In this document: positions 11,417 through 23,210 of the stretch, piece by piece
Layout of the letters: every line of letters begins with the position of its first letter
How positions within the stretch are numbered: the stretch's first letter is position 1
NCBI GenBank assembly: GCA_024305745.1
Contig: JAHRBS010000014.1
Location: forward strand, 2,301,501 to 2,365,500
Direction of reading: 5' to 3'
Length of the DNA stretch: 64,000 nt
Source: Polyporus tsugae
Taxonomy: Eukaryota > Basidiomycota > Agaricomycetes > Polyporales > Polyporaceae
Notes under the pieces: model-generated
The model's input: only the letters and a program-made list of their open reading frames with translations
Database searches by the model: none
What the model was told of the DNA's origin: nothing
Program-made: the position numbers and the translations under genes

Positions 11417-14319
11417 AGGCTAAGTAGTAGACAACGACGAGGGAACGAGAAATCATTTCTTGAATGTATGTAGCCATAAGTTCCCCCCAATCCCAATCGT
11501 GTCAAGCATTCAAGTTCTCGAACGCAAGTACGGATCGCTGCCGGCAGAATAGCGTTTGGTATGTCCTATATCTCGATCGTGGATGGCTGACACACGCGCA
11601 GTCTCGCGCTGATTTATTGGTCCGGCGCGTATGTAAGTACGTACAACGTATTTAGCTCGCGCACATAGCAACCAGCTGATGCGTGCGATTACAGCTACAG
11701 CAGATGGAGAACTGCGGCCGGTGCCCGCCGCCTGTCCACGCGGATCGGGGCGCAGGCATGCTTGTCGGCGTGCGTGCATAACTATGCATGGTCGTAATTG
11801 GGAAAGAGGGTCGGGATGCCCATTCGGAGACGATGGAGGAGCCGCGGGCGGGAGCGGTGGCCAGGATCAGCGAGGCGGCCAGGATGCATCCAAAAGCGAG
11901 GGACGGCGCTCGGCACTCCCGCCAGGCACCGAGAACTTTTGATGGATGATAACTCGTCGATCGCACGACCAGCCAAGAGCCGGGACGCATGGCGAGTTCC
12001 TCGACTCGTGAAGCACAGTCGACGGTCCATCCGGCGGGCAGGTTCTGGTGTCATCGGCGGCTGGGATTGTAACAGGAGGACGGGGCGAGCGGCTGAAATA
12101 ACGACGAATTAGTCGTGTAGTCAGACATGAACGCAACGGGCGAGGACCTACCGAGAGCAGCGCTCAAGTCTGAACAGCGTCAGGTACCAGGAACGTGGCG
12201 ACAGAAAGGTCGTGTGGAGCGAGGCGGTGAGCGGAAACATGGCCAAAAGGGACGGTTGCCTGGAAGGGGGCGCATCAGCATGTGATGCGAGGCGTTGTAA
12301 AGATGGCGTCGAACTGATTCAAGGGCCCGGAGATGGGAATCGACGGCGGGTGATGGCGGGTGATGGCGCACCTCCGGGGGACAATGCATCCTGGAGCCTG
12401 CGATCTCGAGACGGGATGCGCGGCGGCAGCGACGGTGACGGGCCGCTCAACGGGCTCTTACGCGCGATGGTTTGGAGGGTGCGCGTCGGCGGGGAAAGGG
12501 GGCGGGCGCCGACGAAGACCACAAACGGGGGAGGAACCAGCGCGCATGCTGGCGACATACTTAGGTTTGGGGAGCCACGTGTGGACGCCGACATACGCGC
12601 GCTGGCGACAAACAGCTCAGGGGGTCAGGCGGGGCGAGATCATGGGTGGGGACCGTCACGTGTGAGGCCCATCGTCGGTTGGCAACCTGCATGGGCTGTT
12701 AGCCCATCGGGATATATACCCCGTTGTAGTACCTACCACTGGAACCTGTCTTGCGGCGGAATACCTTCAGACATCCGTTCGACATAGGTGCGTATGTAAC
12801 AGGGTGAGAAATGACCTTGAGAATTGCCGTTAATCGACAGCTTGAACGTTCTCAGGTCTCAAGAACTGCCAGGTGGAGTTCTCGAGTCCACCGCCACGGC
12901 CGCCACGCACGAATGTAACTCAGAGTTGTTCCCTCGAGCACAATATACAAAGGGTGAGAACTCAAGCTGCTCATAGCAATATCTTCATTTGTTCACGAGC
13001 CGTGAGATGTCTACAATCGATGAGGTTCTTGTATTTGAGGAACGAGACGATGGACAAGATCCACCCACCACCACATTCCCCCACTGAGACCCCAATTCTG
13101 CACAATACACGATGTCCTTTCTTATCCGCTCATATTCATTCCTCTCAAGACAGATCACACAGCGGGACAGGCGGACCTCCAGCGCGATTTCACGACGTTC
13201 GCACTATAAGGAAGCGCTGCTCGATACGAAGCACCAATCGGAGACAATATCGAAGCACCAGTGGTGAGACTGCATACCCCTACCACGGATATATTCCCCG
13301 AAGCTATTCATGTGGTGGATAGCGCGACATGCATTCGGTGCAGGACCAGCCGCAACTTGAAGGTATGCCCGTCTCAGATGACTAAACGACTCTGCTGACG
13401 CAACTCACAGCGAGTGCTCCATGACCGAACCGGACCTCCCCCAGACCAGAGAGAACTCATATCTTGGACTATAAGTGGCCTTCATAAGACTACCTTACCC
13501 TCAAAGCCTTGGCGCGGACTTCCGGAATGCGGGTATCGACGGGCCGTTTTTTCAGCGTGGCAGGTTGCACCAGGGTTGCACGTCACAATACGAGGCCAGA
13601 GTCGGAGCACACTGTTCGCCGCACCCCGTCGTGCAGTCTCTACTGCCGCGGTCAACTTCTCACTTGCATTTGCTATGGTCACGGACATGATGGACTAGGC
13701 GATGATGAGCACTTACTAGCTTAACCACCAGAACTTTCGAACCTCCCACTGCCCCCGACGGCGAGCCATCCAAGGTCCGGCCTTGCGTACTTGGCCGCGC
13801 TTCTGTATCTCGGCCCTGCGAAGTCGGTGGTTGACCGTGACTTGCGAACGGCCCAGGTGGTGCGGTTGGGGCATAGTAGTTCGGACCGCCTTCGAGCAGG
13901 ACATGAATCAGAGTTGGCAAGGAGAGACATTACGATAGAGGCCAGAGGAAGGACATCCAGGTCTGTAAATTTCGTGATGCGAGGAGAGAGGCTGAGGCTG
14001 AGGGCTTTCAGCACAAACGACGCCCCCGGAGGGATGGGCTGTGTGCGGAGTTCCAACTCGCGCCAAAACGGAAGAAGGTGCGACATGCGTAATTTTGCTT
14101 CCTTTGTCCGCCCACAAACCTAAATATTTGTTTATTGTAGTTCACCAGACGTGACACCGCGTCATTTGCGCTTGTTTACGCACCTTGTCCGGATTCCTAT
14201 ATCACCACGCTTGGGCCTCGATCGATCCGCACTGGTCCTGCACCCTCTCTCCCTCCAAATTACATCCCTCCTCCACAGCCGCGCTCCCCTCACAACTCCT
14301 CTCCCATTCATCACCAACA
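11417..14319. other. 2.9-kb stretch without a supported gene
   Basis: Open frames here are short and lack motifs or splice partners. A 121-codon frame at 14086-13721 (minus) starting MSHLLPFWREL is the best candidate but cannot be supported. Bases 11700-12660 are GC-rich, and a tiny GGCGGGTGAT duplication occurs near 12343. The end of the stretch (14190-14318) is a pyrimidine-rich leader typical of fungal promoters. Confidence 0.4.
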
Positions 14320-14469
14320 TGGTCCTTTTCCGCCCTCACAACGATGCTTACCCATATGCAGACGAATCATGGGACTCAAAATCTCAGTCGGTTGGAAGAA
14401 CGACTGAGGGAAAAGAGATCCGATATACGGTCTGTACGGGCAATGCCGGAAATAAATTGAGTCACTAAA
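14320..14469 (+). CDS. possible 49-aa protein or truncated gene
   Basis: A long C/T-rich leader (14220-14318) runs into an ATG with a good context (CAACATGG), opening a 49-codon frame (MVLFRPHNDAYPYADESWDS to a TAA at 14467). The product is hydrophilic and has no recognised motif. It is tail to tail with the glucosidase, whose stop lies 42 nt away. It could be the surviving 5' end of a larger gene that lost its body. Confidence 0.3.
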
Positions 14470-14510
14470 TGAAGGTAGGTGATAATGATCGTTTTGCGAT
14501 GCGTATAACC

Positions 14511-17038
14511 CTAGAGGGGGATGCTGCCCTTCAACCGGAAATCACGGCTGCTCGCCCCCACCGAGAACGTGAACTGCCCCTCGGGCTTCCGCCAGCCCTG
14601 CGCCCCGCTGTCCCAGATGCTGAGGTCATAGCGCGACAGGGTGATGTTGACGGTGTGGCTCTGGCCAGGCTGGAGCAGCACGTCCGCGAATCCACGAAGC
14701 ACGCTCGGGGGCTCGCCCGCGCTGGACGGGAAGTGCAGGTACAGCTGCGGGATCTGCAATTGTGGCCAAGTCCATCAGCATCCAGCCCATGACGAGAAGC
14801 CAAAGAGTGGAAGCTCACCTCGCCGCCGTTCACCTTGCCGGTGTTCCGCACTTGGAACGACACCTCAAACGTCGGCCGGTGGAGCCACAACGCCGTGGAG
14901 CCGCCCTCAACATTGGGGCTCGCCTGCCCCGCTGCCCACGCCTTCTCCTGCGCCACCGAGTCCTGATCAGTCTCCTTCACCTGCTGCACGGTCAGCCCCG
15001 AATACGCAAAGTTCGTGTACGACAGCCCGAAGCCGAACTCGAAGCGCGGCTTGATGTTGTTCGTGTCGAAGTGGCGGTAGTCAATGTTCAGGCCCTCCGT
15101 GTACTCGACCAGGATGGTCTCGTCCGTGTTCCCGCCCGTAATCAGCTGGGCGCTGTAGTCGGCGGGCTTCTTCGCGATGGTGTATGGGAGGCGGCCGGAC
15201 GGGTTCACCGCACCGTAGAGGACGTCCACGAGCGAGTTTCCGCTCTCCTGGCCCGGCAGGCCAGCCCACAGCACGGCGACGACGTTAGGGTTCTCGATCC
15301 ACGGCTCGAGGATCGCAGGGCCGACCGAGTGCACGACGACGACGGTGTTCCGGTTCGCCGCCGCGACGGCTTTGATCAAGTTGTCTGCGTTACCCCAGAG
15401 CGTGAGGTTCTTGCGGTCGCCCTCGTTGCCGTCGACGGTGATATAGTCCTCGCCCGAGTCCGCGTTGACGAACACGAGCGCGATGTCCTTGTCTTTCGCG
15501 GTGGCCGCAGCGCCCGCGAGGTCCCAGTTGTTGAGGAACGACGAGACGTTGGAGCCGTCCGTGCTCGCGCGGGCCTGGATCGCCTGGAGGGGGGTGATGA
15601 GGTACGGGAAGTTCGCCGTGCCGGAGCCCCAGCCCATCGCGAGCGTGCCGTCGTCGCCCCCGCGATCAGGGTAACCGTTCGGGCCCTTACTGGATGGGCC
15701 AGCGTCGTTGCCTATTGGCAGTGAGTTGGGCAGAATAAATATACACGACGAAATGGAAGACGAACCGATAACAGCGATCGACTTCGGCTTGCCGAGCGGT
15801 AACGCGTTCTTGACGTTCTTGAGGAGAACCGTGCTCGCCGCGCCGATCTCGCGCACCACTTTGTAGTGGTCGTCTTGCACGTTCACGTGCGAGTTCGTAG
15901 CAGCGTCGTCCTGGTTGAACGCGTTGAAGCTCACTACGCGTGTTCGTATCAGCGCTGCCGAGGGAAGCATATACGGGAGAACGCACCGCTGGGGTAGTTC
16001 TGGTCCTGACCGAGGAGGTACCATGCCGAGACGATACGCTCCGCCATGTCGTCCACACGCGACTCCGCGATCGTCCCGTTCTCGACGAAGGCAGTCAGGT
16101 TTCCGCCCCACCAGGTCGTGCCCGAGCTGAAGGTGATGTCGCCTGGCATCGACATCTGCGGGTCATCGCCATCAGCGCAATGCATCCATAGCAATACAAG
16201 CAGAAGATACGTACATCGAGACCAGCGACGGCAGCAAGAGTTGAGTGTTGCGCAGCCCAGTCCGACATGACGTAACCCTGGAAGCCGAGCTCGCCCTTGA
16301 GGATCTGGTTGAGCATGCGGTCGTTCTCGCATGCCCAGGTCGCGTTCACTTGGTCTAGTACGAACCAGGTCAGCATCTCTCGCGAAGCCCACAGGACGAC
16401 GAAAATACCTACTGTAGCTGCACATGACGCTGGCCACGCCCGCCTGCACGGCACGCATGAACGGGTGCACGTAGATCTCGTGCTCCGTCCTGTCGTCGAC
16501 GTGCGAAGACGAGTGGTCGCGCAGATGCTCCTGCTCGCTGTACCGCACCCCAGCGTCAGCTCTCACCCGAACCTGTCAGCCTACGAAAGACGTACTTGTT
16601 AATGAAATGCTTCGCACACGCTTGCGCGCCTCCTTGCTGCCAGCCCAAAATCGTCTCGTACGCCGCCTCGCCCGTCAGGAACGGGTCCGCTCCGAACCCC
16701 TCCCAGTTCCGCCCGCCCTGCGCGATCCTCCCCATGTTCATCATGGGCCCCAAGCCGACCTGCACGCCCTTGCCCTTGAACTCCTGCCCGATCGCAAGGC
16801 CCCGCGCGCGGATCAGCGTCCGGTTCCATGTCGCCGCCGTGTTCACGCCCGCCGGGAACGCGGTGACTAAGTCCGTGAAGCGCACACCCAACGGCGAGTC
16901 CTCCAGACACAAGCCCGGGAAGAAGGAGCCGACGGGGGGGATGTTGCCGACGCAGCGGCCGCCCATCCATCCGACGCCCGTCGTGAGGCTGACCTTCTCC
17001 TCGAGCGTGGCACCAGTGAGGAGCGTCTTCGCTTTCAT
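14511..17038 (-). CDS. glycoside hydrolase family 3 beta-glucosidase
   Basis: Seven exons join in phase: 17038-16596, 16537-16413, 16354-16215, 16155-15987, 15933-15766, 15711-14819 and 14753-14511, coding 726 residues from the first in-frame ATG. Family features in order: the N-terminal (beta/alpha)8 domain with EEKVSLTTGVGW, DSPLGVRF, GRNWEGFGADP, KHFINNEQEH and the nucleophile motif VMSDW (Asp); the alpha/beta domain with LLKN and the GWGSGTANFPYL region; and a C-terminal fibronectin-III-like domain (YLHFPSSAG to VGASSRDFRLKG). It releases glucose from cellobiose and similar beta-glucosides, normally outside the cell. Upstream of the chosen ATG the frame stays open for about 170 nt with a hydrophobic Pro-rich stretch (LALITLPISS) that would suit a secretion signal, but no ATG is in frame with it. 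An ATG at 17232-17230 is out of frame, so the true start or a first exon is uncertain. Confidence 0.88.
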
Positions 17039-17418
17039 TCTTGCGACTGCCCAGGGAGGACCGAAGTCAGGGATGAGTTGGGAGCCGGGCGGCGGGGGCG
17101 ATTTGGGGGACGTCGCGGGGTCGAGGTCGGGAAAGGGGGTAGCTGCTGAAGGGGTCGGGAAGGGGGTGAAGGGGTAGGAGGAAATGGGGAGTGTGATGAG
17201 GGCTAAGGGACCGCAGTCAGTGCGCGTTCATGGTGCTAGGAGGGAAGAGTAGAATAAAAGTGCGAAGAGGGAAGGGTGGATTTCGGGGAGCAACGCGGAA
17301 ACGAAACCGAGAAGCTAACTTGCACGACTAACAAGGTGCCTTTTCCCTCCCAGAGGAATTGGATTGGTAATGAGGAGGGAACGTATAATCTTTTTCTGCT
17401 TTCGTGGGTTTACCGCAA

Positions 17419-17906
17419 GGACGAAAGAGAGTTCCCCGTCGTGTTGGAGCCTTGAACGGCTGCGTGGAGTAGGAGACGCGGGGTCGCGGGATGCGCGCTC
17501 GACGGAGACACGATTGTAATGATGAAGCCGTGAACGTGGGTGTGCATATCTTAAGAATAGTGGGGATAGGGAAGCGGCTAAAAAGGTGGGGCCGAAGAAA
17601 GAACGAAATAGAACACGTACTGGTCTCGGTAGCAGGTGCACCAGGCGCTGCAGCAGAGGTAGTAGACGCGACCGAAGGAACCTCCGTGGCGCTGCCTGTG
17701 GGGGAGGAACCCACACCGGAGGGGCTCGAGCTAGTTGCTGCCAACGAGCTTACGCTTGAGGAAGAGCCGAGGAAGGTCGAGCCAGTTGCGGGCGAGGAAC
17801 TCACTCCCGTTTTGGTTGTATGGTTAGAGGGTGCAGCATCGGTAAAGACAGTGAGGAGGAGGAGGGCGCAGAGGGCCGACAATCTGGAGTTGAGGATAAG
17901 TGCCAT
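17419..17906 (-). CDS. small secreted Ser/Thr-rich protein
   Basis: Starts at 17906 with a clear signal peptide (MALILNSRLSALCALLLL, then cleavage near TDAAPS). A roughly 75-residue mature part follows, almost entirely Ser, Thr, Ala, Pro and Gly, expected to be heavily O-glycosylated. The first exon ends near 17621 at a GTACGT donor. The second exon is uncertain: one in-phase choice (acceptor near 17525) gives a short tail ending at 17419. A minus-strand TATA box (17988-17996) lies about 80 nt upstream of the ATG, which supports this start over the longer upstream open frame. Possible roles are a cell-wall or extracellular mucin-like protein; no enzyme motif is seen. Confidence 0.6.
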
Positions 17907-17987
17907 GGCGTCGAGGTCGACGGGATGGCTGCAGCGAAGTCGAAGCGCAATTGGGATTGGGAAAAGCTGGGATGAGCATGGCGAGCA

Positions 17988-17996
17988 TTTTATACC
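17988..17996 (-). promoter_or_regulatory. TATA box of the small secreted protein gene
   Basis: Reads GGTATAAAA on the minus strand, 82-90 nt before the ATG at 17906, a usual fungal spacing. Confidence 0.5.
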
Positions 17997-18302
17997 GTCC
18001 AATTGCCGTCCAAGTCGAAGATGAGGACAACGTGTGGCTCTCTGGGCTGAGTTCAAGTTCCATAGCGAGCACAAGCTTCTGTTGGCGCCTATTGTCCCAC
18101 TGTGATGGGAGGCTATGCAATCAGTTCCCGCGTCCTCCGCGCCTTTCCTCGACTCGCCTCTCCGCCCAGCCTCCTTCCTTCGCCACCTTAAGTCCTTGCG
18201 CTTCGCATTCCCTTTGGTTCTCCACCCATCGCGAGCACCCCAGACAGCGACGATTGTGCGTCCGTCGTGCCCGCCACTACGCTCAGAATACCTAGACCCC
18301 AT

Positions 18303-19906
18303 CTCCCTGCGCTGCGGGCTATCATGATCGTTTGGCTCGAGTCTCAGATCTCACCGGTCACCACCTGGTCAGGGCCCCGTCAACGGTTACCGTTTCTGAC
18401 CGCTTTGTAACAGTTTCATACCTCCATGCAAGCCCCATCATTCGGCCACTTTCTCCTCCCGTCGGCGCACGCGAACACTGTCCATCGTGACCGGTTGACC
18501 CTTCGATCCCGTCTCATGACCATGTTCAATAGCCTATAGCCGACGTCTCCCGCGGCCGTCTCTCAGCTCTGCCGCCCTCCTTAAGTCCTAACTCTCTGCT
18601 CCGTCTGGGCTCAGTGGCTTTTGTCTCCGGTGTCGCAACCGGTCCGCTGAATCCTTCCATTCGCCCTGCCGCCAGCCACACCGGGGGCATGGACCTGTGG
18701 GACGTGACGATTACATTGTGAATAATCGTGACCTTTGGCTATTTGGGACAAAGGGATTGCGTTGCGTCTCACGTTTGCGGCATGCCGGTTAAATGCACTA
18801 ATATCCGAATGTAACAAGCATGCAACGCAGAAATTGCGTTACATTTAAAAGGCGGTCTATCCAACGTTCGTTGCTGACATATCGCTAAGTACCCGCATTC
18901 ATAACCCATCGTCGTTTCAGTGCACATGGCTCACATCCTCCCGCTCATTGCGATGTCCGGCCCACCCTAGGCCTCTCGCGTACAGATGCGCCCACCCGAA
19001 CACCTTCGAATTTCCATCCGCCCCGCCGCAACTGCGCCGTGTTCCTAAGTGTACGCTGATTGCCTTTATAGGGTACATGGCATACGTCTCATTGACGTCC
19101 TTCCCGCACTGCAAGTGTCACATCCCCTCGTCAACGCCGCTCTGACGGAGCACATACGCAGATTTCTATGTTTCTGATGATTATCGCGCTCGCACCCTTC
19201 CCGGGCCTTTCTTCTCACATGGTTCATATCTCCATCGCATATGCTCATTTTCCTCGTTTCAATTCTCCCATCCTCTGCATCGCCTCATCGTCATGTCAAC
19301 ACTTGTACCAACGCCGCTCTGAAGGAGCAACTCCATCTCTCTCTCTCTATCTCTATCCGTCTGGACCGTCTGTCCCTCTCTCTCTACCGTATTGTGTTCT
19401 CATTCTTGCTGTCCTGCTTCGCTCGACCATTCTTGACAACTACGTCGCGCACGAGCGCTCGCCCACTGCCCGCATCCCTATTATCATGCACAACTGTCAC
19501 CCATCGTACATTGATACCCCTCGCGCTTCTCGATTAATTGTTCTCCTCGCTCCACCACCGTTCTGAGCCATTGCGCACTTACGTTAGCATGCCAATCTCC
19601 TGGATATCATACTCACTAGCTGCACCGTGACCACTGCCGTTACTCTACACTCTCATGCTACTACTGTACGGTGAACCTCCTACCGGCACGCACACGCTAT
19701 TTGAATTTGTCTGTTGAAATATATGCTGTGAACATCATCGAAATGTTTCAAACGGGCACCTTGCTGCACTTCAACACTTTGCGACGTCGATGAAGTTATA
19801 GGGAACACTTTCATGACTGAAATCTTCAACATGCCATCCTCACGGTCTCAACCGCGTATATTGATGCTGGGGTCTCGTACGAGTCGATTGTGTCCGCCAC
19901 TAATGA
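18303..19906. other. intergenic, CT-rich, no gene supported
   Basis: Pyrimidine-rich DNA with a CT microsatellite at about 19334-19386. Near 18712-18735 is a small inverted repeat, CGATTA then TAATCG, beside GTGAC half-sites. Only short frames are present. Confidence 0.45.
19334..19386. repeat. CT-rich microsatellite
   Basis: Runs of TCTCTCTCTC interrupted by a few other bases. No coding potential is inferred. Confidence 0.6.
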
Positions 19907-21029
19907 CTATGCCCAATCGCCGTCAGAATCACTGCTGCTGTGGCCACCCCCAGACGATGTGTTCCACTGACACTCAACCTTCGACAACTCGAACATCAAC
20001 GGCAAGTTCGACCAAACCTCCCCCCGCTCCATAACGTCCCTCTTCAAGAGCGCGTTCCGACACTGCTTGCACATACCCAACTCCTTTGCGGATCGCCTGA
20101 TCACCGGCTCCCAGCTGTCGAGTACATCGTAGTTTCCCCCGCCTTCCCACCCCACGGTTCGGATGAGACCGTTCAGGCTGATCCCGCAGAGAGCCCGTTG
20201 GCTGCAGCCCGGGGCCGGGTCGTCGTCGAAGATATTCAACAGCATGGTGAAGCCCTTCTGCGTGAGCTCGTCGCGCCCGGTGATGATCGCCCTGAGGTCC
20301 TGCATGCTGAGATATTCGGTCTCCCCGGTCTCGCGCGTCCATCCGTCCATCACCCTGCCCGAGAGGCCGCAACAGTGGTAGAGCGCGAGCGGTAGGATTG
20401 ACGGAGTGTTTGTTAGGCGGGCGAGGTTGACCGCTCCAACGTGGTGCGCGAGTGCGGGGGGGACAAGGTTGACGTGGGAGTACGCCTTGCGCTCGAACTC
20501 GCGAAAGCTGGTGGTGTAGAACAGTTTCAGGATGTGGAGCGCCTGGTCGAGGAGATCCTCGATGTTGTATTTGTGGGTGAGGCGGATGACCGCGAAGAGC
20601 TCGGGGAACACAACAGGACGTTTGCGATCAAGGAGTCGGGGACGAGTAAAGATTAGCATGCTCAATCCTTACCGTTAAGATTAAAGCAACTTACGTTCTA
20701 CCTGAAGAAGGTACAAGGAAAAGAAGCAAATGCTTCAGGTCGCTGGGTGCGTCGGGTAGACGGACGACCGGACAGTCATCGAGGCTCTCATCCGCCGCAG
20801 GGTGTCCCGTGGCTAACATATCTGCAAACACTGTGGATTGTTTCACCAAGAGTCCACGGTAGACGCGAAACGCGACGTCGCGCGCTACGAGAACGATGTT
20901 CCCATCTTCGAGCCAGAGGTCTGCATCGCGCTTGAGACTGTCCGATGTGTTCCCAGTGACTGAAGGATCTCCACGCGAAGTTCTTTCATCGACTCGTGTC
21001 CGCTTTGAGGGGCGCTGTTCGTCAGGCAT
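19907..21029 (-). CDS. BTB protein A (BTB plus four-cysteine C-terminal domain)
   Basis: Exons 21029-20695 and 20660-19907 join to 362 residues. The start is chosen by alignment with the other array members (basic motif RPSKRTR directly after the ATG). Residues about 35-110 form the BTB/POZ core with DADLWLEDGNIVLVARDVAF and FRVYRGLL. The second exon continues the fold (ELFAVIRLTHKYNIEDLL) and then carries NLARLTNTPSILPLALY, a first Cys pair (C-x5-C near residue 250) and CKQC followed by RDVMERGEVWSNLP. BTB proteins usually dimerise and often bridge targets to Cul3 ubiquitin ligases or act in transcription. The intron would be only 34 nt (20661-20694), shorter than in its paralogues, and is the only acceptor that keeps the frame. 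Confidence 0.82.
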
Positions 21030-21096
21030 GATTGTCGGTGTGCGAGTAGGCAAGGTGAAGAGAGACGTGTCGTGAGACAAGAAATTTGGTACTTAT

Positions 21097-21110
21097 GTGA
21101 CACGTGTCAC
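21097..21110. promoter_or_regulatory. perfect inverted repeat GTGACACGTGTCAC upstream of BTB A
   Basis: A 14-bp palindrome with a CACGTG core, 68 nt before the BTB A start codon. Similar GTGAC/GTCAC inverted pairs lie upstream of BTB C and BTB H. It could bind a dimeric factor of bHLH or bZIP type; this is inference. Confidence 0.45.
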
Positions 21111-21442
21111 AGGCAGTAGGCGCCATAACTAGCCAAGTTTGGGAATTGGTTAAGGACGTGCCGAGCGCGGGAAGGACGGAAGCGGACAAATGGGCACCCA
21201 ATGTGTCCTATTTGCTACCAAGTAAAGTGTTGTTCCACGGATCTACAAATGAGAAGGACATATTCGGCACGGTTGACAGTAGAGAACGCGCATTGTACCG
21301 CGTGCAGTGGGCAACTTGGTTCTGTAGTAAATGGCAGAGAGCGGAAAGGCGAGGTTCAAGGCGAGATTGATACTGTTCTGCATTTTACATGAGCTGTATC
21401 CAACAGTATAGACGAGTTTAGAAAGACGTACACATAAACACA

Positions 21443-22549
21443 TCACGCAGCTTTCGGCCATCCATCAACCGTGACACCAAACATCTCGGGCAAGAGTTCC
21501 CACATCCGCATACGCTCCCTTTGGTGCCGAGCCAGCAGCTCCGCCTCACAGTACGTGCAAACACGTATGTATGGACCCCCTTGAAGTGTTGGAGCGCCCA
21601 AGGTAGCGAACTGCCGTACGACCATGGACCAGTCGTCTAAGGCCCGTCTCTTCGACAACTTTTCGTCACCGCTGATGAATACCAGCATGTTCCTGAACAC
21701 CTCGCGGCATTGTGTGCCAGTACGACAGTCGCTACTGGGTTCGTCCTTGAAGAATCGGGAGGGGAGCAAGATCTCGTGCGGTACGAGTGCATTCCGCCCA
21801 TTGATGCACCGCGCAAGGTCTTCAGGAGACAGATGCTCTACGGTGTCGTCTTCGCGTTTCCAGCCGCGGACAATGTCTACGGATCCCGGCATGGTACATT
21901 GGAAGAGCGCCAGAGGGAGCATAGTTGATGCGCCAGTGAGGCGCGCGAGGATGACGACGCCGATAGAATTGATGGCCGTCACGAGCCGCTGCCTGTCCAG
22001 GTTGCTGCAGAGTGCGAAATCACTGGAGAATCCATTATCGCGCAGGGCGGTGAGGGCCTGGGCCTCGACGTCCTGGATGTTGTACTTGTGGGCGAGGCCT
22101 ATGACCGCAAAGACTTCGTCGAAAGTGCGCACAGGCGGGTCCTCGTTGAAGTAATATCTGAAATTTCGGTCAGCGCAACATGAAGCTGACAGTGAAGTGA
22201 CACAGTTGGCTCACGTCCTTTGAGACTTCGGAAGCAGAACCCGAAGTAGATGCGCGAGGTCGCACGGAGAGTCCGACATGTGCACGACGGGGCAGCCGTC
22301 GAGCACCTCGTCCGCGTTTGCGCTCGATGAGGCAAACATGTCGGCGAAAATGCTCGACTGCGAGGCAAGGAGCCCGCGGTAGATACGGAATCCGACGCCC
22401 CGCGCGACAAGGATCAGGTTCCCGTCCTCGAACCAGAACTCGTCGTGGTGCTTGAGGTCGCTGAGAGATTGAGGCGGAGGCGACTCTCCTGAGCCCTCCT
22501 CGTGATCGGAGAGTCGAGTGCGTTTGAGGGGACGGGAGTCTGCGGACAT
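21443..22549 (-). CDS. BTB protein B
   Basis: Exons 22549-22215 and 22142-21443 join to 344 residues; the acceptor ending ACGAG is the one that keeps phase. The N-terminus has the array's basic motif (RPLKRTRLS), then HDEFWFEDGNLILVARGVGF and FRIYRGLLASQSSIFADMF of the BTB core. Exon 2 shows EVFAVIGLAHKYNIQDV, ARLTGASTMLPLALF, the first Cys pair (C-x5-C in SSDCRTGTQC) and CTYCEAELLARHQRERMRMW then LPEMFGV. It is the same architecture as BTB A but clearly diverged. It is tandem with A and C on one strand with separate promoters. Confidence 0.85.
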
Positions 22550-23210
22550 GGTTTTGATCCGGGTATCAAGCGCGCTTCGATTCGGGTGAATATACAAGCT
22601 TGACAGAGAATCCAGTTGGTTACATACCTTTCAGTGTGCCGATTCCTAGATAAAGGCGAGACGAGGAATCGCAGTGCCGCTGACGCGGCCCGGGTAGGAT
22701 GTCCAGATGCGGCGCCTAAGACAGTAGTAGACAACGTGAATGACTGTGAGATGCGTATTGTGGTAGTATATCTCACTTACGAGGGGTTGTGGGGACCAAT
22801 CAATAGTGATGAAGGTGCAGCTTGGAGGTCCGTCCGAACGGTTGTGGTTCGGGAAGACCCGCGGTGGCATTACATAATCCAACCTGTGGCATAACGCATC
22901 GATCCGATACGCCGAATGGCGTCGGACTTGGAACAGGATCCCCACTTGTGCACACAGACAGAACAGCGGACTGGACGCTGGCAGTTGTCTGTATTATACA
23001 TATTGTATGGTACTGAGGAAGGGGGCGTAAAAGGCACAAGCATCGCGTTCGCAAACACAAACAGTCTAAGCGGTTGCCAGTGACCTCGCGACTGTGACAT
23101 GAAGAACATGGTAGGGATGAAAACATCGAGACTGGATGAGTTCATTTTCATGAGCACCCCTGTGAAGCCGTAACCGCATCCCATAATTTAAAAAAAACTC
23201 ACCGCGCATA
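22550..23210. other. intergenic between BTB B and BTB C
   Basis: No supported gene. Only short frames without motifs were seen; it should contain the BTB B promoter. Confidence 0.4.

Noticed and set aside
17907..18302. Long upstream extension of the secreted-protein frame (324-codon ORF)
   Set aside because: It would bury the signal peptide internally, and a TATA box lies within it; treated as 5' leader and promoter.
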